From: Platerodrilus igneus
Lineage: Eukaryota > Arthropoda > Insecta > Coleoptera > Lycidae
Length of the DNA stretch: 64,000 bases
NCBI GenBank assembly: GCA_036346225.1
Contig: JARFIW010001469.1
Coordinates: 6,604,001 to 6,668,000 of the forward strand
Direction: 5' to 3'
Below, in pieces: positions 20,281 through 32,400 of the stretch (within the stretch, counting starts at the first letter, position 1; each line of letters begins with the position of its first letter). The translations under genes and the position numbers were made by a program. The notes under the pieces are model-generated. The model was not told the DNA's origin, did no database searches, and worked only from the letters and a program-made list of their open reading frames with translations.

Positions 20281-22445
20281 GTTGGAATTGGTTGGACGCG
20301 TACCTCCATTGATTTCTTTTCAGAGCTAGCCTGCACATTTCCCTGGAATTCCCACAGCCCTACATCTATCACTATCCGTGTGCAATAGTCTAACCTAGGT
20401 CTACCTCTACCTATCTTTTTCCTACCTCTGCTTCTAATATATTGCGCAGTATTCCCTCATGCCTTAGTATGTGGCCTATCATCCTATCTCTCCTATTTTT
20501 TACTGTTTTCTACATACTTCTTTCTTTCCCTACCATTTCTAGTACCTCTTTGTTCTTAAATTTGTTTGTCCATGATATTTTCATCATACGTCTGTAGCAC
20601 CACATTTCAAAGACTTCTATCTTTTTCTTGTCCGCTTCTCCTACTATCCAGATTTCACAGTCGTACAGTGCTGTGCTGCACACATATGTTTTAAGCAGTC
20701 TTTCTTTTGTTTCTATGTTTGTTGTCTTTGAACACAGTAACTGCTTTTTCTTGTTAAATGTAGTACGACCTTGTGCTAATCTTTGTTTTATATCTTTTGC
20801 GTTCTTCCGCATTTTTTGCGTTATTTGGTGTCTTAGGTAGCAGAAATCTTTAACCTCTTGTAAGTTCTCGTTACCTATTTGTATTCTACTTTTTAATTTA
20901 TTTTCCCCTCCTTTGCATATTAGTACTTTAGAGTTATTTTTGTTAATTTTCATACCGTATCTCTCTGTTAGAACTATTTCCATTTCATTAAGAGCAGCTT
21001 CTAACTCTTCGTTGCTGGATACTAATACCGCTATATCATCTGCAAATCTAAACATATTAATCTTTTGTCCCTGCATAATAATTCCAAATGACTTCTTGCA
21101 TTTAATAGTATTCATTGCCTCTTCGATGTATAAGTTAAAAATTAAGGGAGATAGAGCACACTCCTATCTCACCCCTTTCCTAATATTTAATTCTCTACGT
21201 TTCTGCTCTAATTTTATTACCGCTGTTTGCTTTTTGTATAAGCTATGTACTATTTATGTTCGTTGTACAAACCCTATATACACGCGTTCCCACTTTTCTA
21301 TTATTTTCTCCATTATCATCTTAGAGCTAAAATAGCCTCCCGTGTTCCCCTGTTTTGTCTAAACCCAAATTGATCTTCTCCTAGTACTTCTTCATCTCGT
21401 TTTTCCATTCGTCTGTACAATTGTAGTTCATATTTTTGACAGTTGTGCTGTCAAACTTATTGTTTGAAATTTTTTATATCTATCCGAGTCTCTCTTGCTT
21501 GGTATAATGACTATGATGTTACGTTTGAAATCTTTTGGTATCTCGCCTGTCTCATACATATAGCTTACAAGTTGGAAGAGACGTTCTGTTACTACTTGTC
21601 CAGCTGCTTTTGAAGTTTCTGCTTGCCTTTATCTATACCCGGTGCCTTACCATTCTTCAGATTCTTTAATGCTAATTCAAACTCATCTCTAAGTATGGGA
21701 TATCCAAGTCATCCTTATCAATGTCTGATTCTTGTTCTAATGCTGTTAGTTCCTCTCCTGTATAACAATTCCCTATATATCCCCATTCCCTTTCTTCGTT
21801 CCTTGTTTCAAAATTTTTAATTTAAGAGCGGCCTAAATAATTACGTTGTTGTGATTCAGTATCTATATCTGCTTATGGGTAGCTTCTACAGTCTTTTACT
21901 TGATTCCTAACCGGTTGTCTATATCTATTTGATATCTTCTTATATCTCGGCATTTTCCACGTGTATCGTCTTCTAGCATGATGTCGAAATAATGTTTATG
22001 ATGGTTAAATTGTTCTTGTCGCAATATTCTAGCAGCCTATTTCCCCTGTCATATCTCGTGCCTAAACCAAACAAACCTGCTACCGCTCTTTCCCTACCCT
22101 CACCCAACACTGCATTAAAATCCCCCTAATGATTTACGTATTTTAGTATGCCTTCGATGTCTTTCTAGATCGATTCTACTTCTTCCTCACTGTTACTAGA
22201 GGTGGGCATGTATACTTGTATTATTACTGTATTTACCGGTTTAGATTCTAATCTAACTCTTTCGTTCTTTTGTAAGAAGTTTTCTACACGTTGTTCTATT
22301 TTTTTCTCATAACTATCCCACACTCGAATTTTCTTACTCTGATCCTGTTTGAATTACCCTAAAGTCTCCACTCCAAAAATCCTCTGCCAATGGTCAGCGA
22401 ACTTCGCTGATCTCTAGTATGTCTAGTGCTAATTTCTTCATTTCA
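20281..22445 (-). pseudogene. RTE-type non-LTR retrotransposon, minus-strand copy (5'-truncated, broken)
   Basis: The best frame, 20510-21115, gives the second half of the reverse transcriptase and the C-terminal domain: FRFADDIAVLVSS holds the FADD catalytic box, followed by ERYGMKINKNNSKVL and RLLKTYVCSTALYDCE. Further upstream, 21116-22445 keeps recognisable but interrupted RT, linker and endonuclease segments (e.g. KLALDILEISEVR near 22420). The 5' end is lost within the endonuclease; the 3' end is near 20281. The full element would encode an apurinic-like endonuclease plus RT for target-primed reverse transcription. The family matches the copy at 27560-30835. Confidence 0.85.
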
Positions 22446-24611
22446 ATTTATAAACGATACGTATATTGTAATATACAAATATTTTTATTCGGTAAAGGCA
22501 AGTTAGAGATACGTCCAAGTGATTTATAAAAAAATGTTAAAATAAATACGGCGGTATTTTAAAATAAACCCTTTTATCTACAACTTATATATAATATACG
22601 TATAACACCTGTGGTTTTTGCAGTATAATGCTATGTATTAATCACGCTAGGGAATAATGAAGAGCAAAGGAAATAATGGCTCTTTATTCCCTCTTACAGA
22701 CCAACTGGAAAATAATATTATTAAATTTGAAATTTAAAACAAACGTCAAATGCCAAATATCAAATACTATGTCTCAATACAATAACACAAACAACTAGCC
22801 GTGTTGGTTTTCGCTAATTTATTGTAGAATTTCGATAATTTGGAAAGTCAAATTATATAGATTATGCTCTCTTATATTGATACTTAGTTGTAGATAAAGT
22901 ATAGTGTACAACTCGCTATAATGAACGGTACTATTCCCTTGGATGATTACGTATTATTACGTATCCACTTAATTAAATATCGAGACTCGAATAAATCTAA
23001 ATTTCTATACTGCTTATAAAGTTATAACGGTTGCCGTTCAGTTCTCGTCGATGACCTTTTCTCAGCGACGAGATTTTCTCAGCGTTGTCCGTGCGGTCCG
23101 GTTTCTTGCAGATTTTTGAAGTGATGCTTGCCCGTAAAAGATAACGCTTTACAGGAAAGATAAGAGAGGTTTGATTAGACAACGAGTACTACATCAAAAG
23201 CATCCACGAGAACGGCATTCCCAAAAACACAATCGCGTTCCGTCAAATCTCAACCTGAAGTGATCGACCTTCGTTCGTGTAAATCAGCTCACTTGTTTCA
23301 ACACTCTATTGGTCACTCTTGGGATTGGCTCGTTCAAATTGGTTGAAGTCCTACAACCAATAGAGATAGAGAACCCTGACATCTCGATAAGGCGTATTTA
23401 CAGTACATTGCCAAGAACAATAAACCCTGAGAATATCTCAACATATTTATACACAAAATATACAATACAGACGTCTTGTTGGAACCAAATCACCTGATTT
23501 TCCCTTGAGACTTTTTTCAATGCAGGTCTTATCATCGTTACTAAAAGATCAAATACGTTTCTGAATTGAAGTTACTTTCATTTTCAAATAAACCTATAGA
23601 TAATATTACTAGTAAAAATCCCAGCTCAGATCGTGAGGATACTTACTTCTGGCCAAAATGTTAGGCTTAGGGTTTTCGTCAAACCTATCCGCGTGTTTTT
23701 AACTTTGGATTCATTATTTAGAATAAAAGGATATCGACGTTAGAAAGCGTCAAAAGCAAAAACTCTTTATGATATTGTGGCCTATGGGGCTGATACTTAA
23801 TATTCTTTATCATTTCCACCCCTGCTGCTTACATAAATCGGTTTCGAGAGAATTTTATTCGTCTTAGAATGTATGTTGTATCTGCATTTATGGTTGCCAA
23901 ATACGCTGTTGTATACGGTCAACTATCTGTTGAATTTTTTTTATATGATTGTTACTTTAGACTTTTGTACTTTTTCAATAAAAATTTTTAACACTCACCA
24001 CCCGTGAGCGAAATATTTGTGTTTTAAATTTTGGTATATGTTTTTGAATTAGTACTTGCAAATGGCTAAGTCTGGTCTTATACTCACCAGTGAGCAGATC
24101 TTGAATTCTTTGTAAACTAACACTACTGTAATAAGTTATTACTACAAAGTTTTTCTTCGTTGGTATCGTTATTCATTTTTCCGCACATTAATTTTAACAC
24201 AAACCTCAAAGTAGATTTTCTATTGATGAACATGTAAATAGTAAAACAGAATTTTTTTGATATTCTTACTAATTGGAAAAATAATTTAACAAATGCTACT
24301 GAATTTTAAAAGCATATTAAATTATATTTAAATTTACATATTTTAAATTATTATTTTAAAATAAAAATGTTATTTTTCATCTTGTTGTTTCTATGAGGAT
24401 CGTTCTACAGAAACACGTGTGATCGGCGTATCCATGATTTCGTTTCTGTCACCACGGAATTCATTTGTGCATATTGTTTGTGTAAGTAGCACTGACGCAT
24501 CTGTGACAAATATTTGTAACTTACCTTTTTCTAAGTGCTACGACTTACTAAAAAATTACATCTACGATAGAAAATCCATCCAAAGATAATCCTGTGTGCT
24601 GTTATTGTGCC
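22446..24611. other. Unassigned; one short repeat of family R upstream sequence
   Basis: 22971-23036 matches 17589-17655 (GAGACTCGAATAAATCTAAA against GAGATTCGAATAAATACAAA). Otherwise no coding region, RNA or repeat was recognised. Confidence 0.45.
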
Positions 24612-25290
24612 AACCATAGAATTTACTAAAAGATCTCTCAGCAATTTATTTCTGAACTAATCGCTAACAGTACAAGTATTATCTTCTAAAACTATGATTC
24701 TATCTTCTAAATTACTATGGAAGTACTACAATTAACTATCTAAGCACTAATTATCAGTTTATATTATCATATACTAATTTATATCTAAAGTACACAGATA
24801 ATTATATCACATCTTTCAAAGCTTTAAACTAGAGTATATTGTAATCAAAGCTTTACCAGAACTGCACTGAATTAACTAACGCTCGTCATAGCAATTTATA
24901 TTTTATCCAATCGTTCGAAAAGATACCCGTATATGCAAATAATATTTTCGAGATTTACTATTATAATTTTCTAAATGTAAAGTCTTGTACTTGTCAATCA
25001 AGAGATCTAGCGTCGCATGACCTATCAATCATCTTCTGTGCACAAATTCTTCGGTTACATTCTAATGTAATTATTCTTGTCTGAAGCAGACCAATCGGTG
25101 TTACACTGCTCACTTCTTAATGTTGTTCTTTCCCAGAATACCTTGTGACCCGAACGTTGTAAGTCTAAACCATTTTCGCATTTATCATGTTGATAGAAGT
25201 AGCAATCAACACTTTTCATAGCAGGGCCGTAGCATTTGAATCGTAAACACACACCATAATCTGGAACAACCACTCTAGCATATTTCGTAC
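24612..25290 (-). repeat. Family R repeat, copy 3 (LTR-like with short upstream frame)
   Basis: On the minus strand it reads ATGAAAAGTGTTGATTGCTA near 25220, then AATAATTACATTAGAATG near 25070, GATTGACAAGTACAAGAC near 24995 and 'TTGATTACAATATACTCTAG' near 24842. This is the same order as copies 1 and 2. A 72-codon frame, 25055-25273, contains KSVDCY shared with copy 1 (IKSVDCYSLQ near 625) and several cysteines. Its protein family is unknown to me. The repeat ends about 60-90 bp short of the terminal GTTACAA of the other copies. Confidence 0.55.
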
Positions 25291-25336
25291 CGTATAATTT
25301 GAGTAAATACCGCTACACTGCGGCCACCTCCCCAAT

Positions 25337-25364
25337 GCTCCACTCGAAGGTACTACATTGGGTT
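25337..25364. repeat. 28-bp block shared with 19786-19813
   Basis: CAATGCTCCACTCGAAGGTA followed by CTACATTG, against CAATGCTCTACCCGAAGGTA followed by CTACATTG at 19786. The ends CAATG/CATTG are inverted. The flanks differ, so this small block is conserved on its own. Confidence 0.6.
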
Positions 25365-25589
25365 TAAATGCGAATAATTACGTGCTTCATATAAATTTCA
25401 CTTATTGCACCTGTCAAGCCAAATCTAGTGTTTATATGTAATATTTTCTACCATAGACTCTTCAAAGTGATGTGGAAGTTTTTTTTTAAAAACATTCCAG
25501 GACAGTTTTACAAATGTTAAAGAAATAGTTTAGAGTTTTAATCGAATACACTATTTATGACCAACCTACTTAATAATCATTAAGATTGT

Positions 25590-26480
25590 TTTCATAGTCC
25601 ACTCTTATCTCATTCAGCTTTCCTCTGACAGGCATAAGTTTTGGGGTCTGGTGTGTAGCACATACACAAACTGAGTGATTTTGACTACCACCTGTCAATA
25701 CACAGTTTCTTGGGCACAGCTCTGCAAATTTATATAACCTTATTTTGTCTGATGATAATTCTTTATTAAAACGTTCGTAGTTTTTTTTTCAAATTCATTA
25801 AAACTAGTCTCTTTTACACATGCGTTGTTTTACTACCGACTTTCATTGAAACGTAGTCTTTCTTACCAGGCACGATTCGACTTACATTATCACTGTTATA
25901 AATTTGTTTAACCTTACTAACTACAGATTAATGGAGTGTCTTGCCAGATTTTAGATCAGAAGTACAATATACTTTTTTTAAATTAAGGTTTTAGCTTTCC
26001 TGCCCATTTTATTGCTTACATTAAACTCGTCTTGTATCTTTTTACACGTCCAACTCTTAGGAAATGCGGTTAAAATAATGAACTGTTCATTTCTACTTTT
26101 AGTATTTTTAAATTTTTCTTTCGGCTGCTCAAGAATTGAATCTGAATCATCTCTTTTTCACTTTCAACTTCTGCACCTACCAATTTTTGAGTTAGCTTTT
26201 TAGATACCTTCTGTAGTTTTCTTTGGCAATAACCTGGAAAGTGTATTCGCTTTTTTACTATTGGATATTCTTCAATATTTGAAAGAGATTTCTATAGATA
26301 GTCGAGTGCTAAGTCGGGACTAGTAAAATCTGTATCTGTGAAGACTTTTCTAAGGTTTCTTAACTCCCTTTATCTGTTGAATGTTGTTTTCCGCAACTGT
26401 CGCAAATTTTCATTCTTGCTTTTATCTTATAGTTTACTTCAAACATACAGTCTTGGACTGGCCAAATACTTTTCATAGAT
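25590..26480 (-). pseudogene. Decayed gene of an uncharacterised multicopy family
   Basis: On the minus strand, separate frames give pieces in a consistent order: ARMKICDSCGKQHS (near 26410), RKVFTDTDFTSPDLALDYL, SDNVSRIVPGKKDYVSMKV (near 25880), KRLVLMNLK, then KFAELCPRNCVLTGGSQNHS and SVCVCATHQTPKLM (near 25690). I know this order from multicopy, uncharacterised proteins of insects and Hydra: a 'PGKKDFVSV' block, then 'FAELRPK.CVLAG' and 'VCVC..HQN.KLM'. They are suspected of being transposon-encoded, but I cannot name a function. Several frameshifts and stops separate the pieces, so this copy is dead. The 5' boundary is uncertain; weak similarity may reach 26560. Confidence 0.6.
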
Positions 26481-27559
26481 CTGTGAGAACTCTTTTCTAA
26501 TAGTTTGCAACAGTATACAACAGAAACGTTTTGTCTATATTCGTATTACTTGTACTAGTCATTTTTCTAGGTAAAGTAACCGTTTCATTTTAAAATGTTT
26601 AACTTTAACAAAAACTGAGTTTGTGGTAGGCATAGGTCTATAACAACGTATATGTACTCCTTACCTTAATCGTTAATGGAACATGTTAAAAATTTATAAA
26701 TTTTAAATAAAATTATAGTCTTTCTGTAAAGTTTTTGAAAATTTATTATAAAAATAGTAAAGAAAATATATTAATCAAGTGAGTCTTATTGTATTTGTTA
26801 TATTTAAAGAAAGTTAAGGATTAATATAAGTTTAAGATTAATATTTTGAAAATGTTCTTTTATGCCAAAACATAATATAAACCATCGAAATAACTATTAG
26901 CTCTAGAGTACCTGAATTAGTAATTTTGGTATGGTTAGTTACACATCTCTTTAACAATTAATCTAAAGAAATTCACAGTAATACAAAAAATCACAACTCA
27001 CTGAACAAAGAACGAAACTGAACTGTTCAATTCAAGTGATAGTATAAGACTGACTCTGATCCTCATATAGTTTTGACTGCAAGCTCCTACTTGTCTATTT
27101 TCAGTTACAGCGTGTCTGGCTCAAGACTCTCACTTCCTAGTCTTTGACAAAACTCAGTATTGACACCCAACAAAACTCGTGTTGAGTATAATTTGTAATA
27201 ACACATTATAAGAAAAAAATACTAATGAAGCTTATGTATGTATTTTGGAATTATTAACTAATTAAATTAATTATGCAATTGACTATTTAAATATTAGATT
27301 TTTTTATGCCGCATTTTTGTTGTAATTATTGCTTGACACTTTGATATAAGGATACATTAACAGCGCATTTGCTGGGTGTCTTTGTACAAAATTATTTTTT
27401 ACTAGGCTCCCATTGAGATCATAACTTGAATTATTGTAGTTTTGTAAATTAGCACTTAAGACATAATTAAGAATTTTTTTGAAAAATTTTTATTTATATT
27501 GTTTTTTATTGGAATCGTATTTCAAAATTATGAGTTTGTAGATAAAAAATCCATTTCGA
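26481..27559. other. Unassigned AT-rich sequence
   Basis: Very AT-rich, with no feature recognised. Confidence 0.45.
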
Positions 27560-30500
27560 ATGGACCTACACCTTGCCGAAGTTCTAGATTACTAGAACAG
27601 TTTTAATGAGCTAAAGAGCCAAACTACAGGTCCAACCAAAGTAGTAGGGTTGTTAGTGAGGAACCAGACTAAGACAGGTCCCCGAAAGAGGGCAGCGGCT
27701 CTTTCGGTACTTAGATTGGCAGAGACCATAGGGGTCGGTGTGGCAGTCTAAGACACACTACCGCGATGTGGAAGGCAACGGGAAACCACCACATTATCTT
27801 CCAAGTACACAGCGTACTTAAATTGTAACAAACATGATGGCATTCTCTGGGGTAAAAGATTCCGGAGTTAAAATAATCGCCCATTCGGATCTTCGGGAGG
27901 GGACTACTTCGGAGGATGCGATCGGAAAGTTAAAAATAAGAGTCAGGAACATTCTGCGAGTCGGAGCGTGAAATGTTAGAAGTATGAAGTAAGTAGGTAA
28001 GCTAGAGAACTTAAAAATCGAAATGAATAGGTTATCACTAGACATAGTACGGATCAGCGAAGATCGGTGGTCAGAGGCGGGGGATTTTTGGAGTGGAGAC
28101 TTCAGGGTAATTCATACAGGAGCAAAGGAAGGAAATATGGGTGTGGGAATAGTTATGCGGAAAAAGATAGGATACTGTGTAGAAAATTACTTACAAAAGA
28201 ACGAAAGAGTACTCATGGTTAGATTAGAATCTAAACCGCTAAACACAGTAATAATACAAGTATACATGCCCACCTTTAGCTACAGTGACGAATAGGTAGA
28301 AGCGATCTACAAAGATATCGAAGACATATTAAGATACGTAAAAGGACACGAAAATTTAATAATTACGGGGGATTTTATTGCAGTGGTAGGTGAGGGTAGG
28401 GAAGGAGCGGTAGTAGGTTTATTTGGTTTAGGCACGAGAAACGACAGAGGAAATAGGTTGGTAGAATTTTGCGACAAGAACAATTTAATCATCACAACAC
28501 ACATTATTTCAACATCATGCTAGAAGACGATATACGTGGAAGATACCAGGAGATATAGGAAGATATCAAATAGATTACATTCTAGTTAGACAACGGTTTA
28601 GGAATCAAGTAAAAGACTGTAGAAGCTACCCAAAAGCAGATATAGATACTGACCACAACATCGTAATTATGAAGGCCGCACTTAAATTTAAGAATGTGAA
28701 AAAAAGAAACGGAAAAAGGCACTTGGACTTAGCGAAATTAAAATATAAAGATATTCAAGAAAGATTCGAAAAAAAGTCAAATGAATTGCTCAAAGATATC
28801 GGGAAAATATCTTATACTAAGGAAGTAGAAACAGAATGGAATAACATTAAATCCAGCCTAGACATGGCGGCCAGAGATATTCTGGGGTATACACAAAAAG
28901 AAAATAAGAAACCATGGATAACAAAGGATATCTTGAATTTAATAGAAGAAAGACGAAAATACAAAAATAAATCAGGCAAAACAGGAAAACAGAGATACAA
29001 AGCCAGAAAATGGGAAATTATTCGAAAATGCAGGAAAGCTAAAGAACAATGGATTGATGAAAAGTGCAAAGAGGTACAAACAAAGACGGAAATAGGAAAG
29101 ACAGACGAAACATACAAATTAATTAGAATGAATTTTAGGGATATAAAACCGTATAGCAAAAATATAAGGGACGCACAAGGAAACGTCATTATAGAAAATG
29201 TAGAGAAAGTGGGTAGATGGCAAGAATAAATAGGGAATTTATATGCAGAAGAGGAACTAACTGCATTAGAACAGGAATCAGACATTGAAAATGATGACTT
29301 GGGATATCCTATACTTAGAGATGAGTTTGAATTAGCATTAAAGAGTCTGAAAAATGGTAAGGCGCCGGGTACAGATAAGGTGCAAGCAGAAACTCTAAAA
29401 GCCGCTGGACAAGCAGTAACAGAACGTCTCTTCCAACTTGTAAGCTATATGTATTAGACAGGCGAGATACCCAAAGATTTCAAACGTAACATCATAGTAA
29501 CTATACCTAAAAGAAAGGCGCAGATAGATGTGAAAATTTTCGAACCATAAGTTTGACAGCACACGTGTCAAAAATATTAACTAGAATTGTGCAAAGACAA
29601 ATGGAAAAACGGGCGGAAGAAATACTAGGAGAAGACCAATTTGGGTTTAGGCGAAACAGGGGAACACGGGAGGCTATTTTAGCTCTGAGAGTGATAATGG
29701 AGAAAACAATAGAAAAAGGGGAAAGCGTGTATATAGGGTTTGTAGATCTGGAAAAAGCATTTGACAATGTAAAATGGAAAAAAATGTTTGAAATACTCAA
29801 AAAGATTGGAATGAGTTATAGGGATAGACGAATAGTACATAGCTTATACAAAGAGCAAACAGTAGTAATAGAATTAGAGCAGGAAAGTAGAGAAGTAAAC
29901 ATTAGGAAAGGGGTGAGACAGGGATGTGCCCGATCTCCATTGATTTTTAACTTGTACATAGAAGAGGCAATGAATACTGTCAAATGCAGGAAGACATTTG
30001 GAATCACTATGCAGGGACAAAAAATTGATTTGCTTAGATTTGCAGATGATATAGTGGTATTAGCGTCTAGCAAGGAAGAGTTAGAAGCTGCTCTTAATGA
30101 AATGGAAACGGTTCTAACAGAGAGATACGGTATGAAAATTAACAAAAATAAAACTAAAGTTCTAGTATGCAAAGGTGGGGAAAATATATCAAAAACAAGA
30201 ATACAAGTATGTAACACGAACTTACCAGAGGTTAAGGATTTTTGCTACCTAGGAAGCCAAATAACGCAATATGGGAAAAGCACAAAAGATATAAAACAAA
30301 GATTAGCACAAGGTCGTGCTACATTTAACAAGAAAAAGCAACTACTGTGCTCAAAGACCACGAACATAGAAACAAGGAAAAGATTGCTTAAAACATATGT
30401 GTGGAGCACAGCACTGTATGGCTGTGAAGCCTGGACAGTAGGAGAAGCGGACAAGAAAAAGGTAGGCCTTTGAAATGTGATGCTACAGACGTATGATGAA

Positions 30501-30835
30501 GATATCATGGACAGACAAAGTTAAGAACGAAGAGGTACTAAAAAAGGTAGGGGAAGAAAGAAATATGTGGAAAACGGTAAAAAATAGGAGAGATAGGATG
30601 ATAGGCCACGTACTACGGCATGAGGTCGGAATATATTAGAAGCAGAGATAGGAAAAAAGAGAAGAAGAGGCAGACCTAGGTTAGATTACTGCACACAAAT
30701 AGTAAAAGATGTAGGCTGTAGGGGTTTCAGGTAAATATGTAGGCTAGCCCAGAATAGAAATCAATGGAGGTACGCATCCAACCAATCCCCAAGATCGATA
30801 AACTAATGACGAAAAAATAATTGTGCTTAAAGATG
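27560..30835 (+). mobile_element. RTE-type non-LTR retrotransposon, nearly full length
   Basis: The 5' leader (27560-27960) includes GAAGGCAACGGGAAACCACC at 27770, a block typical of RTE leaders. The coding region follows. The 3' end near 30785-30835 has GACGAAAAAATAATTG and a GATGATGATTATTATAAG tail, the short microsatellite-like tail of RTE elements rather than poly(A). A second minus-strand copy lies at 20281-22445 and a fragment at 45001-45974. It is not autonomous: the single ORF is broken in several places. Confidence 0.85.
27965..30785 (+). pseudogene. RTE endonuclease-reverse transcriptase ORF (multiply broken)
   Basis: In order: the endonuclease start (NVRSMK, then MNRLSLDIVRISEDRW with FWSGDFRVIHTG) at 27970-28295; the endonuclease core (IITGDFIAVVGEG in place of GDFNA) near 28360; a lysine-rich linker at 28669-29229; the RT at 29553-30473 with EDQFGFRRNRGTREAI, GFVDLEKAFDNV, GVRQGCARSPLIFNLY and the intact catalytic LRFADDIVVLASS; then a C-terminal domain ending GRPRLDYCTQIVKDVG. 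Breaks include stops near 28295, 29229, 29458 and 30472 and at least one frameshift. The protein would nick DNA and copy its own RNA at the nick. The RT segment alone, 306 codons, is uninterrupted. Confidence 0.88.
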
Positions 30836-31330
30836 ATGATTATTATAAGTAACTACAAGAAGTGGTTGGGCAATATTCTCGAATAATGTTAAGTGTGTGA
30901 AAGGATTTACTGGAAATCCATTATTTCGGCAAATGACTAAGTGTTGGGGGATTTTGGTAGCCACAGGTTGCTTAACCCTCTTCACTGAATCTCGGTGAAA
31001 TAGGGCATAAAATTAGAAAACAATAGAAGGGGAACGAGCTGTATACACAACCAGTTGTGAGACGGAAAACCTAATGACGAAAAAATAAGCGCAGATAAAT
31101 CGGATTATTAGTATAAACAACTAGTTGTTGGTTGCGAAATATCTGCAACTAATGTTGACTGTGCGAAAAGATATATTTTAAAATATATTAAATAGGTAAA
31201 TGGTTAGGTGTTGGGGGAACTTGGCAGCCACAGGCTGCTTACCTCCTTCACAATCATTGAAGGTCGGAGAAATAGGGTATATAACTGTAAAACAATAGAA
31301 GGCGACCGAACTGCATCGAACAAGAAAGAA
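30836..31330 (+). repeat. Module M, two imperfect tandem units
   Basis: Unit 1 (about 30838-31087) and unit 2 (about 31088-31330) share AGTGTTGGGGGATTTTGGTA / AGGTGTTGGGGGAACTTGG, 'GCCACAGG.TGCTTA', 'GGTGAAATAGGGCATA.AA' and AACAATAGAAGG. Unit 1 ends with a copy of the RTE tail (CCTAATGACGAAAAAATAA). They lie between the RTE 3' end and a further RTE 3' fragment. The same module follows the minus-strand RTE at 19681-20280. Confidence 0.6.
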
Positions 31331-31792
31331 CAGCGCCTATGAGGAAAGACAACAAACATAGAACAAGAAGAAAATTGTTGAAGCATATGTGTGGAGCACA
31401 GCACAGTATGCCTATAAAATACGGGCAGTCTGAAACGCAGACAGAAAAACGGTAGCAGCCTTTTGAAATGCTGTGCTTCAGATGTATGAGGACGATAGCA
31501 TGGACAGACAAAGATAATAACAAATAGGTTATAGAAATAGTAGGGTAACAAGGATATCTGGGGAAAAAGAGAAATAGAAGGACGGAATACGTTCTAAGGC
31601 ATTTTTGGGGAATAGTATGTGATATATTACAAGCAGATATAGGAAAAAGAAGGTAGATGTAGATTTAGATCAGATAGTGATAGATGCAGACTGTGCAAAT
31701 TTCAGGGAAATCGGTTGGTTAGTTCAGAATAGGAAACAATGATGGTACGCGTCTAACCAGTTCCAGGACTGAAGACCTAATGATGATGATGG
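31331..31792 (+). pseudogene. RTE 3' fragment (C-terminal domain and tail)
   Basis: An older copy of the last ~450 bp of the RTE: GAAGCATATGTGTGGAGCAC near 31379 corresponds to 30388-30408, GATGTATGAGGACGATAGCA to the region near 30487, and the end has CCTAATGATGATGATGGG. It has many frame breaks. Confidence 0.75.
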
Positions 31793-32359
31793 GAAAAAAA
31801 ATATCAATGTTTCAAACACAACTCTGTAATATACTAAATTAAAGCTTATAATATTCGGAAGGCATTTGTATTTGTTTCATTTACCTATGTTTGTCCTAAG
31901 CTGAGATTTGAGCAAAAACGTGTGTTTGTAGAGAATAGAAATTTGCGCTTTATCCTTAATTTAAAAATAGGTTGAAAACCAACCATAGGACATAAAAATC
32001 TCAAATTCATAATTTGATACCTACTATAGTAGTACTTCAATAAAAACGAAAGGAAAAAGATATTGGGCGAGGTCTGGTAAATAATTAATTCAGAATTGAA
32101 TCACTTGATTATGGATTGACTCTATTGACATTTTATTCTCAATATCCTTGAAACTTACGATCTACTTATTTTTATTGGACAACTCTCTAATGCCTATTGT
32201 TGTATGAATAATCCGATTTAATCGACGCTTATATTAATATTTTTCTTTTTTTTTCAGGTAAGTTATATTTGGGCTGTGTAATTAGAATAAAGGTAAGATA
32301 AAATGCGTTACAGGAAGGATACGTTACTTTTTAGCACTCTTCGAAACATTATAAATATT
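31793..32359. other. Unassigned sequence
   Basis: AT-rich, with nothing recognised. Confidence 0.4.
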
Positions 32360-32400
32360 CATCAGGATGAAGCCCCTTTCAAAAGTGGGCGAAACGTCGA
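32360..32400 (+). ncRNA. Degenerate hammerhead-like motif (Penelope-type end)
   Basis: CATCAGGATGA, then hairpin GCCC...GGGC with loop CTTTCAAAAGT, then GAAACGTCGACC. The GAAACGTC half is perfect for Penelope hammerheads. The CUGANGA half is altered (CAGGATGA), so cleavage is unlikely. Confidence 0.4.

Noticed and set aside
28812..29285. 157-codon minus-strand frame opposite the RTE linker
   Set aside because: It is the complement of a lysine-rich coding segment; the real RTE frame is on the plus strand.
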